Part shown: positions 31,601 through 42,750 of the stretch, piece after piece | Numbering within the stretch: the stretch's first letter is position 1 | Layout: the number at the start of each line of letters is the position of its first letter | Assembly: GCA_015680905.1 (NCBI GenBank) | Contig: CM027385.1 | Span: 28,464,501 to 28,528,500, forward strand | Reading direction: 5' to 3' | DNA length: 64,000 nt | DNA from: Coptis chinensis | Taxonomy: Eukaryota > Streptophyta > Magnoliopsida > Ranunculales > Ranunculaceae | Translations under genes and position numbers: made by a program | The notes under the pieces: model-generated | What the model saw: only the letters and a program-made list of their open reading frames with translations | Told to the model about the DNA's origin: nothing | The model's database searches: none

Positions 31601-34600
31601 CTCCACTAAGTCTGCATATGATAGTCTCAGAAGAACTGGAGCTAGGGTGAACTGGTATGGACTGGTGTGGGGCAAGTTAGTGCTTCCAAAATATTCTTTC
31701 AATGTATGGCAACTTTTTTCTAGTAGTCTTCTTACACAAGACGGGTTGGTCTATAAGAAAGTTCTGCCATCATCCTCTTGTTGCCTATGCCAGGGCCATA
31801 GAGAAAACTTTAAACACCTCTTTTTGGACTGTCAATACTCTAAAGAAGTGTAGCCTCGAGTTAAATCTTCTATTGGACTCGATGCCAATGTCTCTCACTC
31901 AAGTAAAGAATGGTGTGATATCATGAACACTTGTAGAGGGTCTTCTCCAACAGCAGAAACCTTCAAGGTCTTTGTGCGTGCATCAGTTGGCTAGATATGG
32001 AAAGAAAGGAATAACAGGAGGTTCAAAGGTGAAACTATGGAAGCTATGGATGTTAGTAAATTACTAATGTCTGAGATGAGGCACTATATTGCAGTAAAGG
32101 TTGATGACATCAAGGACACTACTACTATCAGAGTTTTAGCTGACAGAATTGGTATGCACTTCAAGTACAAGCAGAAGCAGCCCACTCAATGCAACTGGAT
32201 TCCTCCTCCCCAAGATACCATTAAACTTAATTGTGATGGTGCTATGAATGCTCAAGGAGTCGGCTATGGAGGAATGGGGAGAGATGATAAAGGAAATGTG
32301 GCATTTGCTTATTCAGGAGGTGACTCGACAAAATCAGTGCTATACCAGGAATTGAAAGCAATTCAAATGGGTTTGTCAGAATGCCTATCCATGAACTTTA
32401 AAAAGGTCATAGTTGAATATGACTCTTTGAGGGCAATTCAAATCTTGAAAGGTCTGGACGCTTCACCTTGGAACTACTGGAACTTAGTCTCAGCGATCAA
32501 AAGACTCTCTACATACATGGAAGAGATTACTTTTATACATGTATCCAAAGACGTGAATAGGGCGGCTAATCATTTAGCTAAATTATCAACAAACTGTAAT
32601 ATAGATCATGTGGTTTTCTACCCTCCACTATGTAAAACCCTCTCTGAGATGGTAGAGGATGAAGTGAGTATAACCTATTTGAGAATCTAATGCAGGTGGG
32701 CAGCAACATTTCTGAAAAAACAAGAGTTGCTAGAGGCCAAGAGAATTAGTGACCATCAGTTGGTTGGGTCTTGCAAATTTCCCTCGTAAGGTTGTCTGGA
32801 ACAAATTGACTCCTACAAAAGTTTGCTTCTTTGTGTGGGCTCTTTTCTGAGGAAGAACTCTAACAACAGACAATCTAAGAAAAAGGGGGCAAATTACGGT
32901 GAACCGGTGTGTGATGTGTGCCCAAGAAGAGGAGAGTGTTCAACATCTCTTTTTGGATTGCAACGTGGCTAAAAAAGTGTGGGAATACTTTCTTTCCTCT
33001 CTCCACATTCCACTCAATGCTTCTCTTGGGTTGAGAAGTATGTTCCTTATGAAGCCATCGGTGGGTTTATCCCCTATGGGGATGTTGCTAAGTAAAACCA
33101 TTGTTCATGCTATTATGTGGACCATTTGGCTCAAAGGATATTTGATGATAAGTTTTGTGATTTAAATAGTACTATTTGTAATTGCAAATACATCATTTGG
33201 GGTTGGGTATCTCATCTTCCTACTGTTAGGAATTTGAGTTTTGATTCTATTGTAACTAACTGGGAAGCTATAGAGCAGCTTTGATGTAACTATTATAAGG
33301 GTTGTGTGAACCTCTCACATTGGTATTCTAATACAATATTGCTTTATCGACCAAAAAAAAAGAACAGCAGTATATCCAAAGTATCCAAAATGCAGCCACG
33401 AACCTAACCAGCCACAGAACCAGAGTATATTCAAACTGTTAAGCAAGTTGCATTGTAAGGCTGTGTTTTCCAGCAATCCACATAGGAAAAAGGTAGATAC
33501 CAACTGATTAGCCAAAAAACGAGCAATTACAAAAGGAATCACTAGATTTGGGATAAACTAATTACTCTAACTTATTACGTGTTTGGGAGAAGCCAGAATT
33601 ACCACTTTACACCTTGTTTTTTGGCATCCAAGAAAAGGGTGAGGATTTTGAAATCCTCATTTACTCATTTGCGCTGTATACCCACTGATATGCATTGTTC
33701 ACTCCTCTTACCTACCAAACACCTCAGTCACTCCACATCACTAAACATATTTCTACTATTCTATAAACAGTAACAAACAGACCATTAAGGATTTATGGTT
33801 TCACAACTTAATTTTGTATTTGCAATAAGCTGAAAACAAACAAGAGGCCAATACAAATTTCAATGCTGATGCTTCCTCTATTCTTCTATCAAATTATATC
33901 AGTTCAGCCAAAAAAAAATTGCAAAAAACAAACTGGAGCTACTTGCTAGTGGCAAAGTTCTGATAGAGGCAAAGTTCTGATAGAGCTACTTGCTAGTGGC
34001 AAAGTTCTGATAGGACTTTGCAAAAAACAAACTAGACCCGGTTATCTCAAGTTTCCACACTAGGCCATCAAATTACAGTTGAATCATTTTTTTCTTTTGA
34101 TTACTCTATTCTATACGTTTGGTTCATGAAATAAGGATTTTGGGAGGCTACTCTAGGCCAATTGGAATTATTTAGTGTGTCTGAATGAGTGAGACGTCTT
34201 TATATCTTTCTTTGCAGCTAAAAAGAATAAAGCGGACAATTTGTCAATGATATAAGCCAGTGTACAATGCAAAGATATATTGCGAGCATTTCATAAAAGC
34301 ATTTCTTAAAAGGACTATCGAGTTTTCCAAATTTCTTGTTTCTGAACAAGACAGAACCCAGAAAACTAACCAAGACAAGCTAGATTACATTGACTATGAG
34401 AGAAAATAACTTCGCAAAAAGGCTACTTAAAAACAGTGAAAGGGACAAAACAAACAAACAAAAATTAAAAAAATGAGAATTCTCACCTTGGGCTTCACAG
34501 ATGATGAAACTGGAAAACTGTTCAGTGGTCTTTTCACGTCATCGTCAGAGGGACAATCTGTGCAGGAAAAGCGTTCTAATTTCTTTGCTTCTTCAGGTTT

Positions 34601-37600
34601 TATGTGTATACACGAAGGATGAAACCTACAAGGATGATAGTAAAATTAATATTTAATCCTTTTCCAGATATAACGAAGGTAGTAATAAGAAGTTCATGCC
34701 TCAGCCCACCAATAAGACAACTCTAAGAATGAACCACTCTACACGAAATTTGCAGATGCATTCAGTATAACGTGTAAAGTGAACAACCTCAAAAAGACAA
34801 CTCTAAGAATGAACCACTCTACACGAAATTTGCAGATGCATTCAGTATAACGTGTAAAGTGAACAAACTCAAAAAGACTGTTGGGAAAAACAATCAGCTC
34901 CTTGGATATAAGGTATATAGTTTTATACTGATGGCGACCACAATGGAATTAGTATGATTCTCATCCTCTAAGGTTCACATCACATAGAGCCAATTCTGTT
35001 CATAATAGTCAACAAAACTACACCTAGAGCTTAAGTTGATCATAACTAATGATAAGAGTTATAGTTTCAAAAGCAAAACCAAAGAAAAAACTTATAGATG
35101 ATAGGTAAAAAGACTCTTCAATAACCATAGGCCACAGATTACAAGCCTGATGACTACACCTTAGCAAGATGCTACGAAGAGAATAGGAATCCCCAAAACA
35201 GTTAGTGTACTAATATCCCAACCAGTCAAAGAAACAACAAAGCAAGTGTACAATAATAAACTCTTAACTACAAAACTAGTGGAACTTCAATCTTTTTAAA
35301 TGTTAAATCATATAGGATACCCACTTAGCCACATCAAAGGAAACACTGATGCACAAATAAAACAATAGTATGTGCCAGAAACAAACTGTTGTACAGGATT
35401 TTATTAATTGGTCTTCCAAGAAAATTGACCGCATGATTGGATATGATGCGTTAGATTCGCATGCTTTTTCTAACACAGATAATGCCAATCAAATTGTTAT
35501 GGGAAAAAAACAAAAAGAAAGAAGATAAGCATTATCATTAAAGTTTTCAAAAGCCAGTAATATTTTACATGTCATTTGTTAATTAACGTAGATTTTCTCA
35601 ACAGATTTCGGTATGAAGAAATTCATCTAAAATACATGCTCTTCGTTGTCACGGTTGCCATCTTGGCTAGGTCTTTCACTGAAGAACCAAACCAAGAAAA
35701 TGAAACAATTGATTCTATGTTTATCCCAAGTCATCGACTTATCTGAGTATCTGACTATTCATTCCTCTAATCTGAGTCTCACAATGAAACCAACAAAGAC
35801 GGCCAACTATGCAGTTAAAATTTGAATTAATCGGTGTTTACTTGCTGATTAATCGCTAATCAGGTGAAGGCCGAGCCACTAATTTTATAGATCAAGAACA
35901 TCCTAATTCGCACTAAGAAGTCCTAACTCCTAACTCTTACTTTTCTTACCAAAAAACAATAGTCTTATAAAGTAAATGCGTAGAAGAGGGGTTCACAGTT
36001 CCATCAAAAATGCAATAGCAATACATCAATGAATATCTAAACCAACCCTTCCCTAAAAAACATAGACACATCCATTCTGATGTCATACATCACAGGATAA
36101 GCAAAAAACCATTTCCAAACAACTGACTAAATACTTTCCAATATCCTAGCAAAATGTTCTGCTTTGTTTTCAAAAACTCTAGTTATCCATTTCGACTAAT
36201 CATTACTAATCAATGCTAATTTGGTGATTATTAGCAACTGAAACCAATTGATGGAAAAAAGGGGTTCTCAACTTTTAAGTAACTAAAACCCCACATCTAC
36301 CAGTAAGCCTGTTGCGCTCTACTGCTACCTAGCCAGTACAGTTAGCCCAGATTTGAGAGAATGCACAATAGACGAGAGAGAGAGAGAGAGAGAGTGGTGA
36401 AGAATATATAGAAACTTACCCAGTCTTTAACCAAATCTTAAGTCGATCAAGAGATGCTGTAACTTTTGTTAACAATTCTAATGGATCATTGTGTTTAATT
36501 AGCTTTAAGTTGTTACTTCTGTGTTGCGGCACACACAAATATATTCAGAGGAGCCACTCCAAAATGGAACCTACATTGTAGGAACACTTTTTTCATGGGA
36601 GTGTAAATAAAGGAGTGGGTATATCCCTCCCCATATACTATATAGATATAGACACCCCATCAAAAGGTGTTTCTAGAAGTCACACTCCAGTTTAAATTAG
36701 ATACAAGATTGAGCACTTTCTCGTAAACGGCGGAGTTTTTGAATTATCTACAGTCTTTACCCAAATCTGAAGTCAATCAAGAGATGATGTAACTTTTGTT
36801 AACATTTCTAAAAAAATAGTGTTTGATTAACTTTTGATTGCTACTTCTGTGTTGTGGCAAACACAAATATATTTTGGGGAGGGAGGATAGAGCCACTCCC
36901 TTATTTACAGTCCTATAGAGTCACTCCACTCCACAAATAAGCTTCTTTGATGGTTAAATTTCGGTCCGCAGTTCTCCGACTCTTTTGAAAAGGTTAGAAA
37001 TATTCAAATGGGCTGATTATTGTTGAATGATTTTCATGGTAACGAGATCATCTCAACCGAAAATCAGCCCCTCATTCAAGTTATGGGAGAGGCTCTATCC
37101 CTCCCCATATACTATAGAAACATTTTTATTTTATGTTGCAGCATCCGCTTTAATCCTCGACTCTCCTCTACTAAAATATTAGTCGCTTCCTAGGGACAAT
37201 AATTTAACTGCATAGATACCCGGTCAGAAGATGTTTCTAGAAGTCACATCCCTGTTCAAGTCAGATACAAGAATGAGCTCTTAGTCGTGAGTGCGAGTTC
37301 CTAAATCAACTCCAAAGCTGAGGAGTATGGTAACGGTCAAAAAATTCTTATGAGGATTCCTTAGATGTTGTGCAAATGAAGCTAAGATAGCCAGCATGTA
37401 ATAGTTTGATTAAATGCATGTCTTACGAGTTAAGACAATTACAATATGCACTACTTTCTAATGCTCATATGTCAGGATTAGCACCAAATACATTCATTAG
37501 CCATGTCATAAGTCCACTAGAGTTTTTAAAAAAAAAAGGCAAATATAAACCAGCACTAACAGAAATAGAGAAGAGTGCAAAAAATTTACCAGTCCTTGCA

Positions 37601-38323
37601 AGCTTCACACTGAATCATGAGATCATCAGGATTATAAGGCATCTCACATTTGCAATACCTTCAAATCAAATAAAAAAGAACATAAACCACAATCCAGTAA
37701 AAGCACAAACACCAAAATCTATTCATAGCACAAGAATTCTAAACTCACACTGCAACTCGATCAGGAGTAAATCCACCAGTAGAAGCTTTGTACTCAAATC
37801 GACAAAAATAGTCCTCAGTTCCAACATTCTCAAGTTTAGTATAATTCTTAAATGTATGAACAATACATTTCCCTTCAATAGTATGAGCACTCTGCACATC
37901 AAAATGATCTGATAAAAACAACTCTTTCACTCCATGAAACTGTCTCCGTCCCCCAATCGATTCTTCCGGTCGATAATACCACCTTACTCGAACCTTCACA
38001 TTGTTCCGAACATCCGCTTCAATCTTTTCCACTTTCGCTACATATGGGGCCTTATCGGAATCCGAAGGTCGCATCAACACACAGTCCCCAGCTGAAAACA
38101 CAACAAATTCAATTACATTTTATCCAATACCCAAAAATCCTCCAATTCATTCACGCGTTTCATCAAACACAAAAAAAAAACCCAATACACTCATTGAAGC
38201 ATTTCATCAAACACTATACAAACCATATTCCAAAATCAATAAAAACTCACCTCTGACGACTTTATTAGTCCCTTTGATAGTATACGAATCTAAATCTTTC
38301 TTTCCTGGTCTAGTTTTCGCCAT
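28657..38323 (-). CDS. EBS: EBS/SHL-type BAH-PHD histone reader, five coding exons
   Basis: Coding exons on the minus strand are 38251-38323, 37749-38091, 37590-37658, 34487-34625 and 28657-28683. All introns have GT-AG ends and the exons join in frame to 651 nt, 216 residues plus stop. Exon 1 starts [20 protein letters not shown]. The BAH domain (about residues 25-135) shows [40 protein letters not shown] and [14 protein letters not shown]. The PHD finger (about 139-190) keeps its Cys/His ligands: [34 protein letters not shown]. The tail ends VESKRRKK. In Arabidopsis EBS reads H3K27me3 through BAH and H3K4me3 through PHD and delays flowering; this role is inferred by homology. The PHD sequence and the basic tail point to EBS rather than SHL. 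Introns are 159, 90, 2964 and 5803 nt; the last holds a LINE. Confidence 0.92.
29875..30212. mobile_element. Candidate MITE in intron 4
   Basis: The left end AAGCACGGATACCAACACG and the right end, reverse complemented, AAGCACTGATACGTC share a 12-bp inverted repeat with one mismatch. Next to the right end are GTATCGGACGTGTATTGG and CGTATCCGTGTCGGACACG, repeats of a TATCGGACACG motif. No clear target duplication is seen, so the call is tentative. Confidence 0.4.
30268..30790 (+). pseudogene. LINE ORF2 fragment, left part of the outer intronic LINE
   Basis: Codons read [27 protein letters not shown], then in the next frame [20 protein letters not shown] and [20 protein letters not shown]. This is the region between RT and zf-RVT of plant LINE ORF2. 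It ends near 30790, where sequence of a different LINE type begins. Confidence 0.6.
30790..32690 (+). pseudogene. LINE ORF2 C-terminal part with zf-RVT and RNase H (inner LINE)
   Basis: It starts in the RT C-terminal region ([40 protein letters not shown]) and continues with [10 protein letters not shown] and the zf-RVT domain [20 protein letters not shown] to [12 protein letters not shown]. It ends with an RNase H domain in the frame 32037-32690: [42 protein letters not shown] and [15 protein letters not shown]. It is of the same clade as LINE-2 and LINE-3 further right. Several stops and frameshifts (for example 31089 and 31330) make it inactive. Confidence 0.75.
32700..33300 (+). pseudogene. 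LINE zf-RVT fragment, right part of the outer intronic LINE
   Basis: Codons read [58 protein letters not shown], the classic zf-RVT end of a plant LINE that lacks the RNase H domain. The frame is broken once (TGA after ALF) and ends TNWEAIEQL near 33283, then a short 3' UTR and the A tail. Confidence 0.65.
33919..34040. repeat. Short direct repeats in intron 4
   Basis: The block GAGCTACTTGCTAGTGG occurs twice and GGCAAAGTTCTGATAG three times, and GCAAAAAACAAACT brackets them. Local duplication, no coding potential. Confidence 0.7.
34714..34878. repeat. Tandem duplication, 2 x 80 bp, in intron 3
   Basis: A unit starting AAGACAACTCTAAGAATGAA is repeated almost perfectly (34714-34793 and 34794-34873), followed by the first bases of a third unit. 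The high identity points to a recent event. Confidence 0.9.
36373..36394. repeat. GA microsatellite in intron 3
   Basis: Eleven or so GA units, uninterrupted, at the left edge of the large tandem duplication. Confidence 0.9.
36421..37310. repeat. Diverged tandem duplication, period about 330 bp, in intron 3
   Basis: Copy one starts CAGTCTTTAACCAAATCTTA at 36421 and copy two CAGTCTTTACCCAAATCTGA at 36751. Shared landmarks include TGTAACTTTTGTTAACA, ACTTCTGTGTTG, CACACAAATATATT, CCTCCCCATATACTATA and TGTTTCTAGAAGTCACA. Copy two is longer because of inserted sequence. Origin unknown. Confidence 0.75.
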
Positions 38324-38822
38324 TAACTTACAAAAATCAATCAACTTATTGTTATAAACAAAGTTTTCTGGATTTTAAGGTTGAAGGGTATAAAATGGAA
38401 AGGTAATTTAACGAAGAAATGAGAAATTGATATGCATTGAGATGAAATTGAGTTTGGGTTTTCTGGATTTTGAGGTAATTACAAGTGGATTAATTGATTT
38501 TTTTTTTGGGGGAAAAAAACTGTAAAAACCCTAAATTTGAAGCTAGACATTGACTCATTTCTCGATTACATCGAGGACTTATGATTATGTGTGTAAGTAC
38601 CTAAATGCTCTTTATACGTTTGAAATACCTAGATTGCCCTTTAAGTGTTTGGACTGGTGGATTGGAGTTGTGAGGGTAGTTTAGGTAATGTCTTTTTCTT
38701 TCTTTTATTTATTTATTTAGTAAAATTTAGAATGGCCGAATGTATGGCCAGTTGGATTATTGACAATCTAGGTCGTTAAGATGTTGCCATGTGGCACTTC
38801 AAGATTTTATTTATCCATAAAA
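38324..38822 (-). promoter_or_regulatory. 5' UTR and promoter region of the BAH-PHD gene
   Basis: This is the non-coding sequence upstream of the start codon at 38323, bounded on the far side by the foldback element. It is AT-rich with pyrimidine stretches. No TATA box stands out and no transcription start can be fixed from sequence alone. Confidence 0.35.
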
Positions 38823-39557
38823 CCCCAACTATCGCTGGTATCGTAGATCATATAGTACAAAATATCGCAATATATCGATATTTCAGTAAAAGATATATAA
38901 ATATCGTGATAAGTTTAGAGATATATATAACTGCAAATATCAGAGATATTTCAACCATATTTTTTATATTTTTGATATTTAGAGATATTTGGCGATATTT
39001 TGTTTAGATAATAATTTTATTTAATATTTACTTTTATATTTCAAATAAATATAAATGATATATCAAGAAATATTCACAATATCCATGATATTTGTCGATA
39101 TTTTAGATATATCCATAATATTTGCATATCAAACAATGTAAAATATCCCCAAATAAGGAGATATATCCAAGATACATATCAAGAAATTGAGTATTGATAT
39201 GAGTGTTTATCAAGATATGGGTGTTTATCGAGACTCAATTTCTTGATATATATCGTGGATATATCTTCCTCTTTGGGGATATTTTACATTGTTTGATATG
39301 CAAATATCGTGAATATATCTAAAATATCGACAAATATCGTGGACATTGTGAATATTTTTTGATATATCACAATATATTATTTATATTTATTTGAAATATA
39401 ATCGTAAATATTAAATAAAATTATTGTTTAAACAAAATATCGCCAAATATCCTCAAAATATCATAAAATAATGAAAATATCATAAATATCATTGAAATAT
39501 CGTCGATATTTCAAGATATATTGTGATATTTTGTACTATGTTGTGGATAGTCTGGGG
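38823..39557. mobile_element. AT-rich foldback element, about 735 bp, upstream of the gene
   Basis: Left end CCCCAACTATC and, further in, ATAGTACAAAATATCGCAAT; right end reverse complemented CCCCAGACTATC, then ATAGTACAAAATATCACAAT. The two arms of about 340 bp are near mirror images up to the loop (about 39195-39235, between GAAATTGAGT and ACTCAATTTC). They are full of ATATC/GATAT steps. I found no target duplication. No coding capacity. Confidence 0.75.
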
Positions 39558-40342
39558 CAAACTCGAATGATTTTGGAAAGGCAACTGATAAGGAGTCTTT
39601 AGAGGTGGCCACTTTAATTTTAACGGTCTAACCGTCCAAAAAGTAGGGGTGCCACTTTTTTTCGATTCGGCATCAATATTGTTGGGATCAGCTTCGGATG
39701 CTTTCTGAAATTCCATTTTTTCATATCCGAATATGTGGATGCATATCCGATCCAATTTTTCCGGATTATATCCGATTTTTGCCAAATTATTATTTGCAAT
39801 TACAAACAATATATCTAAACTTCTAAAGTAATTAGAATAGTTTTAATATAACCCCACTATTTTTTGCCAATTTACATTGGATTAACTTGCATCTCTACAC
39901 TATATGATAGCGGTGGGTTTTCATGAATCCTTTCTCTACTATCGAGTAGGCAATTTGTGATCTCCCTATTTGCTTAATTTAGAAACCCCCCTTCTATTAA
40001 TAATTTAGAAGAATCTCCCTAATGTCACTTAAATTATATAATAATCCTCTATTTCCCTCACTGAAATTAGAACAAACCCTTTTTTTATTAATAAAATTTA
40101 GAAAAATATCCCTAATGTCACTTAAAAAACTTAATTATCCCCATAAAAAATAAAATAAAATACAATAAAAACATAGATGAGCCTCCCTTATATAATTACA
40201 ATTAGAATCCAAATAAACCATACTAACTATCGATCTCAAAAGACGGGTCTCAAAACTTGAAAAAAAAAAAAAAAACAATGCAAAGCAGTACGGTTTGCAT
40301 CCTTGTTAATCAATATATAGTACAAATAAACTAAAAACCGTA
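39558..40342. other. Non-coding sequence between foldback element and MITE
   Basis: No gene is supported. It includes repeated AT-rich blocks around 39960-40130 (two versions of TAGAANAATMTCCCTAATGTCACTTAA) and a C run near 40390. Confidence 0.4.
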
Positions 40343-40351
40343 TAATCTTTA

Positions 40352-40591
40352 GGGTTAGATAGACTCCCCTTACTAGTTGCCAATTAGTGTTACCCCCCCC
40401 CCCCTCCATTTTAAAAAATATTATTGATACCCCCATTTGTAAGATCCAACAAATGATTTCTTCATCCGAAAAAAAAAATCATCTCAGAAGTGCAGTTGGA
40501 TCTTGCAATTGGGGTATATCACTAATATTTTTTTGAAAATAAGGGGTAACACTAATTGCAACTATTAATGGGGGGTAAGTCTAACTAACCC
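40352..40591. mobile_element. 240-bp MITE with 9-bp target duplication
   Basis: Ends GGGTTAGATAGACT and, reverse complemented, GGGTTAGTTAGACT. Inside, the arms share GCAATTAGTGTTACCCC-like sequence. Perfect direct repeats TAATCTTTA lie at 40343-40351 and 40592-40600. The 9-bp duplication suggests mobilisation by a Mutator-type transposase. Confidence 0.85.
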
Positions 40592-40600
40592 TAATCTTTA

Positions 40601-42119
40601 TATATATATAGTGCTCTGAGGGTGTCTATGTCGACAGGGGGATTACGAGAAAGGTGGACAAAAAAACTGCAAAAAATGATCAAATCTAAACCTTCCACGA
40701 TTTAAACCAAAAAAAAAAAAAAACCCCCTAAAAAAACCCTCTTCCTCCCAAAAACTCTCAAATCTCCCTCAATTCAAACAAACTTCTCTATTCTCAACAG
40801 TGAATCACCACAACAATCTTATGAAAAATGAAATCTCTAGAAGGTCCCCCCACAAGAACTCTCTCTCTTAAAACCGAATATCAATCATATTAATCCTAAC
40901 CCTTAAATCAACCATCTTGCCCTTTTGCAAGATAAAAAACTATTCTCTCCAAAAAAAAAAGGTTTTCGAACTAAAAAATGGAAGACGCCATATACATATT
41001 GATTCTGTGTTCCCAAAGAATTGAAGGTACGTTTTCTGTCTTCTCCCTTCGCCATTTACCTCTCTCACTAAGAAGAATGGGGTTTGATCAAGTTTTCATT
41101 TTGTGAAGGTTTTGAGATGGAGAACTAGCTTAACTTTTCGCAGTTGGGAGATGAGCTTCGTGGGCAGTAAAAAGCTTATGAGGATCACAAGTTTATGAGG
41201 AAAACAAATGCGAGTGCTCCTTCATACAATGCAAAAGGAAATGGCAAACCTTGTAATTTTTGTTTGAATTGCTATAGAGGTCAAAAGGCAATTTAAAGCA
41301 CTGATTTATAGTTATATTTAAGAATGAGGTCAGTTTATATTCTTGCGCGCTCAATAATTTTTTATTTGAATATGAAAATAGGCTATAGTTGTAATGGTAG
41401 GTGTAATTGTAGTATTTTAATTGCATTTGATGTCGATCATCGATCGCTTTGGGGGCGAACACTTCGATTGGTGGCTAAATGCCTGTACCAATCAATGTGT
41501 CAATTTTAGTCAAATTAATTAGAAATTTGGGATTTTATCTTAATGGATACACGTTAGGGTTCATGTTTAATGTGACCTTTATAACATGTGTGTAGCTACA
41601 ATGGTGATAATACATGCTCAAGACAATCAAATACAAGGTGAAAGATAAGCTTACTTTTATGTTAGTTTGATATGCTTAACACCGTATCTGACGATGGCAA
41701 TTTCAATTAAGACTTTCATGATGTTAGATCCAAATTAAGTTTGTATGAAAGTAACTTCTAAAACAAATCTGAGAATGAATATTATCCATAGCAAGGTGTT
41801 TGAATATATGGAGGAACTTGGTGGTGGAGGATTTGATAAAATTTCCCCTTAATTATTGATGGATTTTGTGTTTGTTTCGATAAAATTTTCACCCTTCCTT
41901 TTGCTAAATACATTTGCAACTTTGAAGAGTACTTATAGCTTACCGCAACTAATTAATATCATTTCCATAATTTAGTACTTCTATATGATAATTATATATT
42001 TGGGCATATATATATGAAAAAAATATCCATGCGCATACTTCAAAATCCAAATTGCCTAGCACTCCAAAATCAGTCTTGACATTTTTATTTTCACCCAAAC
42101 ACAACTTTTCTATTTTGAA
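40601..42119. other. Non-coding sequence, nothing recognised
   Basis: AT-rich sequence with homopolymer A runs near 40700 and 40950. Short frames at 41193-41462 and 41324-41509 show no motif. Confidence 0.4.
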
Positions 42120-42480
42120 GTGAATGAAAAACCATTTAAGAAAAAACCTATTAAGCCATTTAAAGTTTTCAATTACGACTTCATTAGCAACTCATTTCAT
42201 TTGCTTCTTGGGATTTTGGGTTGTTGCAATGGGTTTATCTGTTTACCTGGAATTAATTTACTTAATACTTTACTTCCATGCAATCCTATTTATACATTCA
42301 ACCCGCTTGCTGAAGAATACGCCAAGCTCCCGCATTATTGTGATGATCCACATTTAGCATAATTTGAACAAGTTGGTAAACATAGAGATGTATGTTTGTC
42401 GGGCGGTTTTGGGTTTGAAGACTCTAAGATGGAGTTTAAGATGGTGATTGTTATGTTCTTAGTAATTTCCCATGAATGTA
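42120..42480 (+). pseudogene. F-box-associated domain relic
   Basis: The frame 42120-42362 reads LLGILGCCNGFICLPGIN, then CNPIYTFNPLAEEYAKLP. It resembles the start of the F-box-associated repeat in plant F-box proteins (CNGLICL, CNPxTREYxxLP). After TAA the codons GGFGFEDSKMEFKMVIVM fit the next conserved block (GFGFDPxTxEYKVV). The N-terminal F-box and the rest of the gene are absent. The family selects substrates for SCF ubiquitin ligases. Confidence 0.6.
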
Positions 42481-42551
42481 GTTAATACTTAATATTAACA
42501 TACTAATGTAGCATACCATCTAATCATTAATTGCTTATGGACAAGTTCGAA

Positions 42552-42750
42552 GGTCTATGAACATAAGCATAGTTAATATTGGATATGGTTGGACATAATG
42601 TAATTACTATAGCTAGGGGTGAAGGTGATATTATTCCTATTGGTTTAAGCATGAAGAGAATTGGATTTTTAGTCTATGAACATAAACGTAGTTAAGATTG
42701 GATATGGACATAATGTAATTACTATAGCTAGGGGTGAAGGTGATATAATG
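42552..42750. repeat. Two-copy tandem duplication, period about 119 bp
   Basis: GTCTATGAACATAARCRTAG to GCTAGGGGTGAAGGTGATAT is repeated at 42552-42640 and 42671-42745. The second copy abuts the likely outer end of the Athila LTR. Confidence 0.75.

Larger units (their letters stand above)
30268..33360 (+). mobile_element. 5'-truncated LINE in intron 4, 15-bp target duplication
   Basis: The insert ends with an A run (33353-33360) and is flanked by perfect direct repeats AGAACAGCAGTATAT at 30253-30267 and 33361-33375. It lies opposite to the host gene. Its content is a mosaic: ORF2 sequence of one LINE type at 30268 to about 30790 and from about 32700 to 33300, with a segment of a second LINE type between. 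All frames are broken. A LINE of this length in a functional intron would have to be spliced out. Confidence 0.85.

Noticed and set aside
33560-33790. Possible MITE with GTGTTTGGGAGAAG-like left end
   Set aside because: The right end gives only a weak inverted match and no target duplication.
37406-37912. 168-codon plus-strand frame
   Set aside because: It is antisense to exons 2 and 3 of the BAH-PHD gene and its intron; no family resemblance.
38001-38357. 118-codon plus-strand frame
   Set aside because: Antisense shadow of exons 1-2 of the BAH-PHD gene.
39640-39680. Single hAT-like end TAGGGGTGCCACTTTTTT
   Set aside because: No matching inverted end or 8-bp duplication was found nearby.
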